Below are positions 35,016 through 46,732 of a stretch of 64,000 nt of DNA, piece by piece. This DNA is from Bidens hawaiensis. Taxonomy: Eukaryota; Streptophyta; Magnoliopsida; Asterales; Asteraceae. Position 1 is the first letter of the stretch. Each line of letters starts with the position of its first letter. Location of the stretch: the NCBI GenBank assembly GCA_021521415.1, contig JAIQDT010001728.1, positions 248,001 through 312,000 of the forward strand, read 5' to 3'. Position numbers and translations under genes: made by a program. The notes under the pieces were generated by a model. It saw only the letters and a program-made list of their open reading frames with translations, did not search any database and had not been told where the DNA came from.

Positions 35016-36229
35016 ATCCAGGGATCGTTGCACATATTGCAACGAGTGCTTGGAATTTCGCTATTTGCAATGCATCTTTGTATATATTCATGTGGCTCTT
35101 CGGAGTCATGTGGCCTCCAAATACATGATATTGGAACATGTTGAGACTGTAGAAGACGATATCGATGAGAAACCAATTTATGGATGCCGCGATGAGATCA
35201 CGACCATGTCGTCTGAAAAATTCACGTGAGAAAAAAGGGTAGGTGTTTGAGAAAGATGTGCGAGTGTTGGGTGTGTTCATCTCTACATCTTCCTGGATTG
35301 TACTTAGTGGTACATTCATCACTTTCCCTATGTCTTTTGCTGCTTGTAATGTGTTTTTCTCTACCAATGCCGTGTACCTGTAGAAGCAGTATTCAAAGAA
35401 ACTTTCATGTCAAAAATGATCTATATACTTGTGACTGAAAAGTACTCTTGTGAGGCAGTTGTAAAAAGAGATACGTTTAGCAGCACCAAAAGAAAATTAC
35501 CGTGCCGTTTCAAGCATCTTCATCCGCCAATAGTAAGTCATAGATGCTGGAACTGCACCAATCATGAGAATGAGTCGCCACGCCAAGTCCGCCTCTGGTG
35601 GGACCCGGGAAATGTTTGTTGATGGTGCAAGTTCGGATGGCCTCGTTAGCTTGAGCTCGTCAGCATTAGCTTCAAAAACGCTGAACACAATCATGGATAT
35701 GAGCGAACTCAAAAGTATCCCGAACCCTTGCATGGAGAACACACCAGCAATAAACGCTCCTCGAGTCTGCTTATTGGCAAACTCCTCCATAATAGTGGCC
35801 GATAAAGGGTAATCGCCTCCAATTCCGATCCCAAGCAAGAACCGAAAGAACCCAAGACTCACAAACACCATTGATGACAATTTAGAGAGTGATAATCCGC
35901 ATCCAATAGACCTCACCACCATCATCACTAGAGAAACTCCATACACACAACGACGGCCCACACGATCACAGTTGACTAATCACGGCCCCCATTAACGCGA
36001 CACCAATCATAGTAGAGGTAATGACGGTAGGAACCTCAAACCATTTTGTCTGGTCCCCGGTTCTATGTATCTCAGGATAATATATCCTTCCTATCATCCT
36101 CATGACGAAAGGGATGCAAAATAAATCGTAACTGTCTGTAAATAAACCCATACCTGCGATTATTATCGCTTTAAAGTGGTAATATTGTGTCTTGGCAACA
36201 TCTAGAGCCGATAAAACTTTCAGTGCCAT
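35016..36229 (-). pseudogene. PHT1-type phosphate transporter pseudogene, copy B
   Basis: The gene start is preserved: ATG at 36227-36229, MALKVLSALDVAKTQYYHFK, closest in style to the PHT1;8/PHT1;9 group. A 17-base deletion near 35972, relative to copy C, shifts the frame after GVALMGAVISQL. The second part (35961-35501) keeps the PHT1 signature GIGIGGDYPLSATIM and YYWRMKM. The intron is 35500-35378 (123 bp, GT-AG). Exon 2 (35377 to about 35016) stops being PHT1 after CATIPG, where a Copia relic begins; the frame then ends at 34963. Two independent lesions make it non-functional. Confidence 0.9.
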
Positions 36230-36390
36230 TTTAGTGTCATTTCTTAACTAGATAGTAAACATAAGATAGCAAGCATATATTGATATAAATAATATACATG
36301 TCAATGGAAACTGCCTGGGAGTTTCCTAGTCAAAATCTTGAGCCGATGCTAGGTAAGCCAATAAGACGTTTGATGATGTCAAGATCTTTG
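36230..36390 (-). promoter_or_regulatory. 5' flank of PHT1 copy B with conserved dyad
   Basis: Short upstream stretch left between the gene and the MITE-like element. At 36306-36326 lies an inverted repeat with arms GGAAACT and AGTTTCC around GCCTGGG, 77 bases upstream of the ATG. The same 21 bases occur 76 bases upstream of PHT1 copy C. Confidence 0.5.
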
Positions 36391-36607
36391 AGGTAACGTT
36401 TGGTATGTAGGAATGGAGGACGGAATGGAATGATCCATTGTGAGGGAATGGAAAATAGTGTGTTTGGTTGACTAAAGGAATGGAATGACCCATTACTTAG
36501 TCCATTCCATTCCCTCTAAAATACCTCAATTTTATTTCATCCGTACCCCATGTTTTTTTCATTCCATTCCACCCTTCACCCTACATCACCTCCACCACCC
36601 TCCCAAC

Positions 36608-39600
36608 TAGAGGTGCACAAATCGGTTTTTTTAAAAAAACCGGTTCGGTTATTAACCGGACCGGTTTTTTGGCCCGGAAAAAAACCGGTTCGGTTAATAA
36701 CCAGACCGGTTAATAACCGGTTTTTGTATGTCAAAACCCTAACCGGTCTAACCGGTTAGGACCGGTTTAGAAACCGGTTAGAACCGGTTAATAAACCGGT
36801 TTTTTTATTAACCGGTTTTTTAATAACCGGTTTTTAGGTTAACCGGTTTTTTTTTTTTTTTTTTTAAATAACCATTATTTTTTCACAGTATAAACAAACC
36901 GGTAACTACAAGGCAAACCGGTAACTACAAGGCAAAACGGACTGACCGAATCCATTCTTTGCTTTCGTTGTTAGGGTTCTTTGCTTGGAAGATTAAAAAC
37001 ACATAACTTTCATTTATAGTTTTTACATTAAAAATACAAACATTAAATCGTTATCGCATATTCGTAACTCAAAAATACAAACATTAAAGAATGCTTAGAC
37101 ACGATTACATGAACAACTTGCTGTTTCTTACTCATTATTTGCCTCCATGTTTGCTGTTTCTTTAACTAATTTTCTTCGCTACCCGATCCCGAGCTATTCC
37201 TTAGGTAATCGTCGTACGCGGCTTCTTCATCGGTCATTGGTTGAGTGTGTCCTTGATTGACCTCGTCTTCATACAAGCCCGCCTCATACTCCATTTCCCC
37301 CTCGAGTGAGCGTTGATGTTGTGCCCTATCTAAAGAGTCCAAGTAATCCTTGTAGCAAATCGACATCTCTATAGCTGGTGGAGTGAGTCGAGTCCTCCTA
37401 ATCGATATAACCATGCCAGAAACAGAAAAAGTAGACTCCGAAGCTACCGTGGAAGCTTGGACCGTTAGTAAATCTTTGGCCATGGCGGCGAGGATCGGAA
37501 ACTCATCCTCCTTACCTCTCCACCAAGCCAGCAAATCAAGACTTCTAAATTCATCCGGAGTCATGTGTTTCACAAAGTTGGTACCACCATACCTTCCAAG
37601 TTCACTGCTTGGGGTGTTTACCTTTTGACGTTTACCGGCGTCTTCCCAAATCATGTAGTACATCCCCATTTCAAGGTCGGTTTGGGATTGGGATTGGGCA
37701 ACAGCTCTTAACGAGTCATGAATTTGGGAAGACGACCCGTATTTTGTAAGGTAAACATCATACATGTTTGACAAGGTGGTGTTGAAAGCATTCTTTAAAG
37801 TTTGGCTATAATAGGGGTTTTGATCGTCGTTTAACTCTAGCTCATCACAAATTTTTTCTATTAAAGCTTCAACACCACCAACATTGATGCAAGGGTTTAA
37901 CGCAGCAGCACATGTCAAAACAGCGGGTAGTTCTTGAAAATATTTTCTAAATTTTTCTTTCATTTTTACACCCATATCAAAATAAGGTGCACCCCTACAA
38001 TGAAGTTCACTCAACTTTGTGCACATGACAGCAATTTTTGGTAAAGCAATGGGGCTTGTTGGATAGTAAACCCTCGGATAAACTAGTTGTGCAAGATTTA
38101 AAAATTTGAAGGACCTCCGTAACGATCTCAATCAATAACCATTTTCTAGGATCGTACGGTGCACATTTACCCCTACTTGACAAAATTTGATGAAACGCAA
38201 TTAATGATTCTTTTTGTTGGATGGCTTTCTCAAACATATCACAAGTCGAGTTCCATCTTATTGGACAATCCCAATTTGGCCCCAACCATTGACAATTAGC
38301 TTCTACACAAAATTTTTTGTATCTTGAAAATGTTTTATTGTTGCTAAAAACATCTCGTAACATTCTTTTAAAATTGTTTCTTTGCGTTTCGATCACGTTT
38401 AACCCATCTTGCACGGCCAAGTTGATAATATGTGCAATGCATCGGCTATGAAAAAACGCTCCATCACAAATAGGTTTATACTTTAATTTTAAATGGCCAA
38501 CCGCGGCCGTATTGTTGGACGCGTTATCAAACAAAATTGAAAAGATTTTATGTTCAATCTTGTATTGTCGAATGACTTTATCCAAGAGTTTAAAAATTTT
38601 TCTACCCGTGTGCGGGTAATCAAACAATTGAAACGCAACGGTTCGTTTCATCATTTGCCACGACTCGGGGTCAACCCAATGAGCCGTCACACAAATGTAT
38701 GAGTCGGGCGAACCATGAGGTACCGACCACACATCCGTTGTTAAGTTTACACCAGTTTGTAAGTTTGAAAAGTATGAAATTAGTTCGGATTTAGCGTTTT
38801 TCCATGCTTTAAGACAATCTCTTCTAAGGGTCGAACGACTTACGTGTTGGTAGCGTGGTTGAACATACTTTTGCATCATCTCCGTGAATTGAGGGTTGTC
38901 GAAGTGGTTGAAAGGAAGTGTTTGTTGAATCACAAAGTTTGAAAACTTTTGACGTACCGCTTCAAGGTCGTACGTAAACACCGCTCCTTGATTCGTCATC
39001 TCCGGCTGCGAACTACTTCCCGATTCGTCCTTCAAGGCCTTGCAAAAGGGCCTTTGTACATGCGCTTTTAAAGTGGAGTTTGCATCTTTGCCATAAAACT
39101 TCAAACAATGTTTGCATCGAGCTTTTTTGCTACCGTTAGACATTTCGCATAGGTCGAAATGTTGCCAAACATCTTGGTTTCGTTTCGTGGGGATGACCCG
39201 AATGACCGTTTCTCCCGTGTTCGAGGCACCCATGTTGACGGATGAAGCAGCACTTTGGGAGGCCATGATAATCGACTACGAAATAAGAGCGTATGGAGTG
39301 GTAATGTGGTATAATTGAGCGTGAGATAACAAAATAATCGCGTATGAAATAAACGTTTAGAGCGTTTGGAGTTGTATAATCGAGTGTGATCTAACCAATA
39401 CCCAACCTAAACTATATATAGATGTTTGTGGGGTAAAATGGTAAAAAAAAAAAACGGTCAAAAAAAAAACGGCCATATAGCCGTTATACAACGGTCAAAA
39501 ACCGGTTTTTAACCGGTTATGGAGAAACCGGTTAACCGGTTTTTCCATAACGGTCAAAAACCGGTTTATAAAAAAACCGGTTAACCGGTTTTTCCATAAC

Positions 39601-39794
39601 CGGTTATTAAAAAAAACCGGTTTTTTCATTAACCGGTTTGTTAACCGGTTTTGGCTCTAAAACTTGTAACCGAAATACGAACCGGCGGTTTGTAAACCGG
39701 TCAAACCGGTTTTTAAAAAACCGGTTTTCGTAAAAACCGGTTTCCGGTTTAAACCGGCAAACCGGTTCCCAACCGGTTTTTTTGACCATCTCTA
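36608..39794 (-). mobile_element. hAT transposon, 3.19 kb, with AACCGGTT subterminal arrays
   Basis: It is flanked by a perfect 8-base target duplication CTCCCAAC (36600-36607 and 39795-39802). The termini are imperfect inverted repeats (TAGAGGTGCACAAA and TAGAGATGGTCAAA). Both subterminal regions, 36630-36920 and 39485-39780, are dense with AACCGGTT and related units, likely transposase-binding sites. The single gene inside is a BED-type hAT transposase with one frameshift. It lies within a MITE-like element upstream of PHT1 copy B. Confidence 0.93.
37166..39266 (-). pseudogene. hAT transposase (BED zinc finger type), one frameshift
   Basis: The start is MASQSAASSVNMGASNTG at 39266. A BED zinc finger follows (RCKHCLKFYGKDANSTLKAH then CKAL). 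Next are the catalytic-core landmarks TTDVWSVPHGSPDSY, FSILFDNASNNTAAV and RCIAHIINLAVQDGL, then WDCPIRWNST. The C-terminal dimerisation domain is clear (LLAWWRGKEDEFPILAAMAK and STVASESTFSVSG). The frame breaks at 38071-38073, where one extra base in a CCC run separates IFKSCTTSLSE from VYYPTSPIALPKIAVM. Without it the protein would be about 700 residues, normal for the plant RICESLEEPER-like group. The acidic tail ends NSSGSGSEEN. With one lesion only, it is a recent inactivation or a sequence error. Confidence 0.92.
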
Positions 39795-40444
39795 CTCCCA
39801 ACACCACCACTACCCAACATCAGCACCCACCACCACCACCAACCGCCGCTGACACTGCCACCGGCCACCACCATCGTCGTCCACTGCCGCCCATCGCCGC
39901 CACCAACCACCTCCACCAACCATCGCCATCGGTGCCAGCCACCAAGCACCGCCAGCCACCCGCTGCATATATATCAACCATCGCCCCACCATCACACATG
40001 CCGCCCACCGTCACCGCTGCCCACCACCGCCGCCACTGCCACCAATCACCACCATCGGCGTCCACCGCCGCCACCACCCACCTCCACAAACCATCGCCAT
40101 CAGTGCCAGCCACCCACCACCTCCAGCCGCCGCCGCATCCATCAATCATCGCCCCAACATCACACACGCCGCCCACTTTCACCGCTGCCCACCACCTCCT
40201 CCACTGTTACCCGCCACCACCACCTCCACCGTTACCGCCACCACTCCCACCGCCACCACCACCACTCACTACCATTTTAATTTTATTTTTATATTTTTTT
40301 CATACCTACCAACAATAGAAAGTGATGATTCATTACATTCCCATGTGGTAACCAAACATTTAATTGGAATGGTAATAACCCATTCCATTACCACGTCCAT
40401 TCCATTCTGTCGTCTATTCCATTACCCCATACCAAACAGACCCT

Positions 40445-41984
40445 CAATATGTCAATGTCAGGGTTTATCGTTTGTTTTGACACCCATTAATTCTAAATCA
40501 ACACCCCATTTGTTGCGATCATCATTTCGAGGTAAGTTTTACATCAATCTAAACGTATTCGTTTTTCCGATCAAAAGTCTTAATACATCAGTTTGAAATT
40601 CAGACAAAACTTAATGGAGTTAACTTATTTTTAATGGAGCCCCAATAAGAAAATAATATTGTAAAAGGTTGAACTAGTTGTAAGAATATTCTTAGGTAAG
40701 ATTATTAATTAAAAAAGATGAGATTATAAAAATCCAATTTTCAAAATAGTTATACAAGGGAGATGCGAAATTGCCTTTGATTGTATGATAACAAATGGTA
40801 CGATACATGTAGAGGTCATGGGGCTATAAATAGTTGGGCCCATTACGACCGAAGAACATTCGTAATTTTAGAACCAGCACTTATATTCGTTTGTATGATT
40901 TTCTATCAATTTAAAACACCTGTCACTATCCTTATAGACATATCACGAATTTATTTTTCGTTTTTCTCTTTGGTTGATATATCTAGTCTTCAAAGCGAAA
41001 CGAAGCAAGCTAATGCCGATCGTGTCTCACCACAACACACGAGTTCAATCTTACTAATTATGATCATAACAATAGATTTTTTATACTATGACCCGAGTAG
41101 GTATTTCTCTTAGGCCCCAAGAACGCTAACAACGCCTCTAATACCTTCATACAACTAGCTAGGCCACATGCCCTTCGATATCTGTTTTTGTATGTTGTGA
41201 TGCATGCGCTTTCAATTGTTTTACTTAAATAAACAAATGAAATTATAGTTTCGTTATTGTTATATATATCCAATATTCATATAATCGTATCAACATCTTG
41301 CTTACTTGTTATGAGAAAAATATATAATATTAAAATGACAAAATACTTATTATTTAGGCAAATATAATATCACTAGTTTTTATCCCCCGTTTTATATTAT
41401 TTGTTTTAATATTTATTTATTTTTTGAATTTATATTTTTTATTGTATGAAAATTAATAGTATACTTATATGGTTTAATGATAAATTGTTTTACAAATAAA
41501 TGAAATGTTATAACCCGGTTTAAAAGCTATATGGTTTTGATGAGACCCAAGACCCGTTTATTTCTTTTACCATAAAATTGGTTTTTTAATTATAAATAAT
41601 ATTTATTAAAGTTAATAATATACTTATGGTTTGATGAGTCCAAGACCCGTTTATTTTTTTTACTATAACACTTGGTTTTTAATTTAAATAATATATATCT
41701 TTTTTAAAATAAATAAGATATTAATTTTTAGTATATATCCTATTTTATAGGATTTTTACATAAATAATTTGATGAGAATAATTTTTAATTTAATGAGATG
41801 TTATAACCCGTTTAAGGAATATTTGGGTTTGGTAAGACTCATACACATTAATTCGAGTCAAATGCATGAAAAACCTCCATTTAAAAATCAAGCAAATCTG
41901 GTGACTTCAAAAAATAGGGGAGCGACCACATCACGACACATAGGATTTTATGTTTTCGTTTATATATATTATAGATTATAGATG
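40445..41984. other. Intergenic DNA, diverged tandem repeats, no recognised gene
   Basis: AT-rich. An open frame of 110 codons at 40781-41113 matches nothing I recognise. Bases 41500-41850 contain diverged repeats of GACCCAAGACCCGTTTATTT (near 41540 and 41636) with AT-rich spacers, and a related third unit near 41800 (TTATAACCCGTTTAAGG). Confidence 0.45.
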
Positions 41985-42250
41985 GGGAAGGAAATTGCTA
42001 AAGAACTTCATATATATATATAATTGGAAAATTATTATTTATTGTTTTTGTCTGTATCATAATAGCTGCATCTTGGTCCTCATAAGTATCCAGAATACAA
42101 AATTCAAAGTCAACTTCGTAGAAAAGGACTGATGTAATGTCACTGGGACCCTTGACTTATAAACCACACGAATTTTCTTTCTTAGAAAGATCCCTTTTGG
42201 CGATACTTGACAGTCCAACCTTCCTACAATCCTCCACAAAGTCATTTGAG
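41985..42250. repeat. Diverged relic of the DNA downstream of CYP copy C
   Basis: The order of short matches follows 54931-55265: GGAAGGAAA-TGCTA and TTCATATATA, then GCATCTTG/GCAACATCTTG, then CTGATGTAA, then GACCCTTGACTTATA/GACACTTGACTTTTT, then TTGGCGATA and CCTTCCTA. It is far more diverged than units B and C, so it is an older copy of the junction upstream of the CYP 3' flank. No CYP coding sequence remains to its right. Confidence 0.6.
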
Positions 42251-44652
42251 GTTTATGTATCTAGAAACCTAGACCAGCTAATTAGTAACTTATTGCATGT
42301 CTTAACATTTTTTTAAACAACTAAAACAGTCTTCAAACTATTATTTGCATACGATCATGGAATAAGTTTCAAAACGGTTGGACCGCGAACCAGCCTGGTT
42401 AAGCCTATTGAATCGTTCCCTGTTGAACCTATCGATCGGTTATTGGGCGGACAAGATTTTCAGTATTCATTTTTCATTTCCGTTCCTTCAAAAACTCATT
42501 TGATGGTTCATATTCCATATCTTATATATGTTTTAATAAACTTAAAAAGTCATACCTAAACAGAAAGTATTTTCATATTTTTTTTAACTAGATATATAAA
42601 CGGTATTAATTTTATATTATTTACAACATCATCTGATTGTTTCTAAATCTAATCCAACCGGGCTAACTAGCTAGTTTAATTGATGAACCAGTAAGATGAC
42701 TGGTTTGTTATGTGATTCTAAAAAAACTGCTTACAATCCTAATGACTTATTAAATTTAACATGAGATGATGAGAATACAGGTTGCAAACTTTTTGGGGTT
42801 TGATAAATACGAGTCTAGTTACGTCTTGAAGTAATTATAAGAAAATGCTAAAGGAAACAAATATGTCATGACATTTCAAGATCTAAAGATGTGCTATTAA
42901 AAATAGCTGAACCAAGATGTAAATATATGTAATTGATATAGCCCAACCATACGACCCGGGCCCTCAACGCAACAACCACGTACGAGCCAATCCATTTTCC
43001 CAGACCCATCTAGCCCGGATAATCAAGAAGCCCGTTATTTAAATTCAGTATGCAACTATTTATTGAGGGGAATCTTTCCCAAGCCAAAAGCTGCAACGGT
43101 AATATAACACCGCCAATCTCAATCAACTTAATATCAACGGCATTACAAAGAATTCAGTACAAAATAGGAAGAACAACACTGCTCCAATTGTTGGCGGATT
43201 CGGAAAATAGTCTTCCACCTATTACAACTAAAAGTATTGCTCTTGCTCGTGCATGCATCGGTAGGAATGTCAAGAAGTTAAGTTGCCTTAGTGGCGTTTA
43301 GAATAAAAGTCGAGTTTATTCTTTTCGATCTCATTTCATCACTGGTCAATTCATAAAAACTTGATAAAATTTCCTCGTTTGACCATATACGTTCAATGCC
43401 ACACAATACAATACCATCAATCGGTAAACCAAATAAAATTGCCAGATCTTAAGGCATTTAGTAGAGCCTCGGGTTCTCACATTGAATGACGCCATTGAAA
43501 CTAGCCGCACGTATAAAATGCATGACGTTATCAGAGATTGGATTTTCACGAATTCGTAAGACCTGCTATTCCTGGTCACCCCTTATCAACCAAAGTACAC
43601 AATCATCTTTCAAATTCTCTGGTTGATTAAAAGCATAATGGGTTGTATGATATGATTATTTGATAAGAACAACAAATTATTTGCTAAAGGACTGAAACTG
43701 AAACATAATGCCAATTTTTTAACACGGTCAGAAACAATAATATTGAAACAGTTAGAAGAAATTATAAGGTGATTAATGTTGATGAATTTGTTTTTCTTAT
43801 AAATGAGATAGCTGTCATTTTTAGTTGCGAATTTGTTAATAAAAAAATAGAAAAAAATAATTAAGTAATACTTTAGGACTTTATACAACAACACCATATT
43901 TTGTATAAAGCTTCATTGCTGACTTGGACGTCACGTGTTGAATAACGGCTAGAGTGGAGTTTTACCACTACACATGGTCTTAGTTTTCAATACTAGTGGG
44001 GAATAAAGTCTTATTTACCAATACAAAACGACAATAAACAGTGAGGTTGTAGACTAGGCTTATTCGTCAATACCATCTTCGATTAACTTCATATTAACCT
44101 CCAATACAAAATGGAATAAGAAAAGGCTGTGTGACATGCTAGAAGAGAGATTCTTGCCAAATCATGATTAAGATCAGCCGCAGTACGAATGGCCAATAAG
44201 TTTTGGTTACTTGAGCTTTTGCCAAATCATACTTATTTCTAATATCATATATGATTAAGGTGTTTTTGATTGATAACCAATCTTATATTCTCTTATTCTA
44301 TCTCTTACACAACTAAAATTTGGCCTTATTTGCAAATACAAGAATATGAATAACCCCAAATGTGATTTGAAAAACATGTTTCATAGTTTACCGCGGTTAG
44401 ATCTTGATTGCTTGAAATGATTTTTGTGTTCTATCTTGAGTCATTAGCTAGTTTCAATGAAATCATTACAATAACGAACACACCAATCTCTAGCTTTAAA
44501 TATATCGAACTATAGAATAAAATATAATATACACGCGTGGTTGTTTTTCTTAAACTTTCATCTAACAATCTATCTCTAGTCATCACCTCTAATGCCTATA
44601 AAGTATTTATGGTTGTAATCTAAACAAGTTGTAATCTAAACAATAAGAATAT
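42251..44652. other. Intergenic DNA, no recognised gene
   Basis: AT-rich DNA. An open frame of 83 codons at 43050-43301 (MQLFIEGNLSQAKSCNGN) lies in slightly GC-richer sequence but matches no family I know. Bases 42370-42740 have GAACC and GGTT motifs like decayed hAT ends. Bases 44250-44652 are the 3' flank of PHT1 copy C. Confidence 0.4.
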
Positions 44653-46732
44653 CTACATATGATAACGAGACGTCGTTTCACCAGTGTTAATATCATTTCT
44701 TTCAGCCCAAGCCTTATGAGGCCAAAATCTCACGAACCAAACACCGGTTAACTCATCAACATTCTCATTCTCTTCCAATGACCGACCCATTGTCTCTCTT
44801 GTAAAAAAATACGTCACGAAAAACCCTAAAACACAAACTACGCCCATGAACGCTAACGTATGCGACGCCGCATGATGATCACGAGAAGCCCACAAAAACC
44901 CAATTGACCCGATTATAGCCCCTACTTTTCCAATCGCACCCGAAATCCCATGGCAAGTTGCACGAAACCTAGCCGGGAACAACTCCGCTGGAACTATGAA
45001 CGTAGTGGTGTTTGGCCCAAAATTTGAGAAAAAGAAAGTAAGTCCATAGAGAATAATGAAACCACAATCTTGTTTGGAACCCCAATCGCCCTTGTTAACT
45101 TTTGCGATTGAGAACAAGCTTACCGCCATGAAAAAGAACCCGGCGGCCTGAATCTTGACTCGCCCGATGTAATCAATCAAGTTAGCTGTTACAACATATC
45201 CAGGGATCGTTGCACATATAGCAATGAATGCTTGGAATTTTGCGAGCTGCATTGCATCTTTGTATAGATTAATGTTTTCTTTCCGTTTCATATAGCCGCT
45301 AAATGCATGATATTGGAATATGTTGAGGCTGTAGAAGACAATATCGATTAGGAACCAATTGATGGATGCCGCGATAAGATCACGACCATGTCTTCGGAAA
45401 AACTCCCTAGAGAAGAAAGGGTAGGTATTTGACAAAGCAGCGTGAGTATTTGGAGTCTCCATCATCTCGACATCTTCTTGGATTGTACTGAGTGGTACAT
45501 CCATCACTTTCCCTATATCTTTTGCTGCTTGTAATGTGTTTTTCTCGACCAAGGCCGTGAATCTGTAATTTTTAAAGTGTTAAGTTTTGGTTGATTATTA
45601 CAAGATGTAGAACTAGGTAATTCCTTTTTGTATTTCAGTAAGATATATTATTTTGTAACGTTTGTGTTTTCAACAATCATAGTAAATAAAGACAAAGGAA
45701 AATTAAAATAAAAATTTTGTACTTAGATAAGTAGATTACTGAAATGATTTTAAGTAACAACTTATTCAAAGTTTCAAACAATCTAAACTATATATTAAAT
45801 GAACTGTTAAGAAATTATGATCTTGACCTCCAAGTAATTCATTGTCCACCCTAATAAAATCTTGAATGTGTGTTTGTTGTTTCATGATACACTTGTACCA
45901 CAAAAGAATTATCTAGTTTTATAAATCTTTCCAAAAACCATCCAAACATACTAGTGGTTAAAGTTTCTAGATAGAATGAATTAAGGAGTTGTTCTTACCG
46001 TGCGGTTTCAGGCATCTTCATCCGCCAATAGTAAGTAATAGATGCTGGAATTGCACCAAACATGAGAATGAGCCGTCATGCCAAGTCCGACTCAGGCGGG
46101 ACCGGAGCATTGACTTCTGATGGTGCAAGGTCGGACGGCCTCTTTAGCCCGCTCTCATGGGCACTAGCTTCAAAAATGGAGCACACTATCATGGAAACAA
46201 GCGAACTTAAAAGTATCCCAAACCCTTGCATTGAGAACACACCCGCAATAAACGCTCCACGAGTCCTCTTGTTAGCGAACTCCGCCATAATAGTAGCCGA
46301 TAACGGGTAATCCCCACCTATTCCAATCCCAAGCAAGAACCTAAAGAACCCAAGGCTAACAAACACCATTGATGTCAATTTAGATAGTGATAATCCACAT
46401 CCAATAGACCCCACCACCATCATCACCAGAGATATACCATACACACGACGGCGTCCCACAAGATCACCTAGCCGACCAAAAACAAGTTGACCAATCACGG
46501 CCCCCATTAACGCGACCCCTATCATCGTCGAGGTAATGGCTGTTGGAACCTCAAACCATTTCTTCTTATGTATCTCAGGATAATATATCCTTCCTATCAT
46601 TCTCATGATAAGAGGGATACAAAACAAATCGTAACTATCAGTAAACAAACCCATACCCGCGATTATGATCGCTTTAAAATGGTAATATTGTGTCTTGGCA
46701 ACATCAAGAGCTGATAAAACCTTGAGCGCCAT
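44653..46732 (-). pseudogene. PHT1-type phosphate transporter, copy C (full length, premature stop at codon 219)
   Basis: A full two-exon PHT1 gene. Members are plasma-membrane H+/phosphate symporters of the major facilitator superfamily; this one resembles the PHT1;8/PHT1;9 branch. Exon 1 is 46732-45999, the GT-AG intron is 45998-45563 (436 bp), and exon 2 is 45562-44653; together 547 residues, a normal length. The start MALKVLSALD agrees with copy B; an in-frame ATG nine codons upstream at 46759 is less likely. The signature GIGIGGDYPLSATIM, GRRRVYG loop, FFFSNFGPNTTTFIVPAELFP and ETMGRSLEENE are intact. Codon 219, Trp in copies A and B, is TGA (46078-46076), so translation would stop before the large central loop. 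No other lesion was seen. It could be a young pseudogene, a null allele or a base-call error. Confidence 0.9.

Larger units (their letters stand above)
25259..35797 (+). repeat. Segmental duplication, unit B (matches 1-10011)
   Basis: Near-identical counterpart of 1-10011, with a LINE fragment at 27588-28145 in place of 31 bases. It begins inside the CYP gene only because unit A is cut by the window edge. On the right, the copies part inside PHT1 exon 1 just after AATAGTG; unit B continues to the gene start at 36229, while unit A changes to unrelated DNA. Confidence 0.93.
36391..40444. mobile_element. MITE-like element with TIRs, split by a hAT transposon
   Basis: The left end reads AGGTAACGTTTGGTATG and the right end, reversed, AGGGTCTGTTTGGTATG, an inverted terminal repeat. 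Both ends are rich in ATTCCATTCC and its complement. Excluding the hAT insert (36608-39794 and its duplication) it would be about 860 bp. It has no gene of its own. The right half (39803-40270) is a low-complexity CCACCACC tract, which explains long proline/histidine-rich open frames there. A target duplication could not be fixed. The ends resemble PIF/Harbinger or hAT miniature elements. Confidence 0.6.

Noticed and set aside
36230..36390. P1BS site in the PHT1 copy B flank
   Set aside because: GCATATAT and similar words are present but none fits GNATATNC.
39782..40318. Open frame of 178 codons rich in His and Pro
   Set aside because: It follows a CCACCACC low-complexity tract inside a MITE-like element; the opposite strand has an equally long Gly/Trp frame. 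Nothing suggests a protein.
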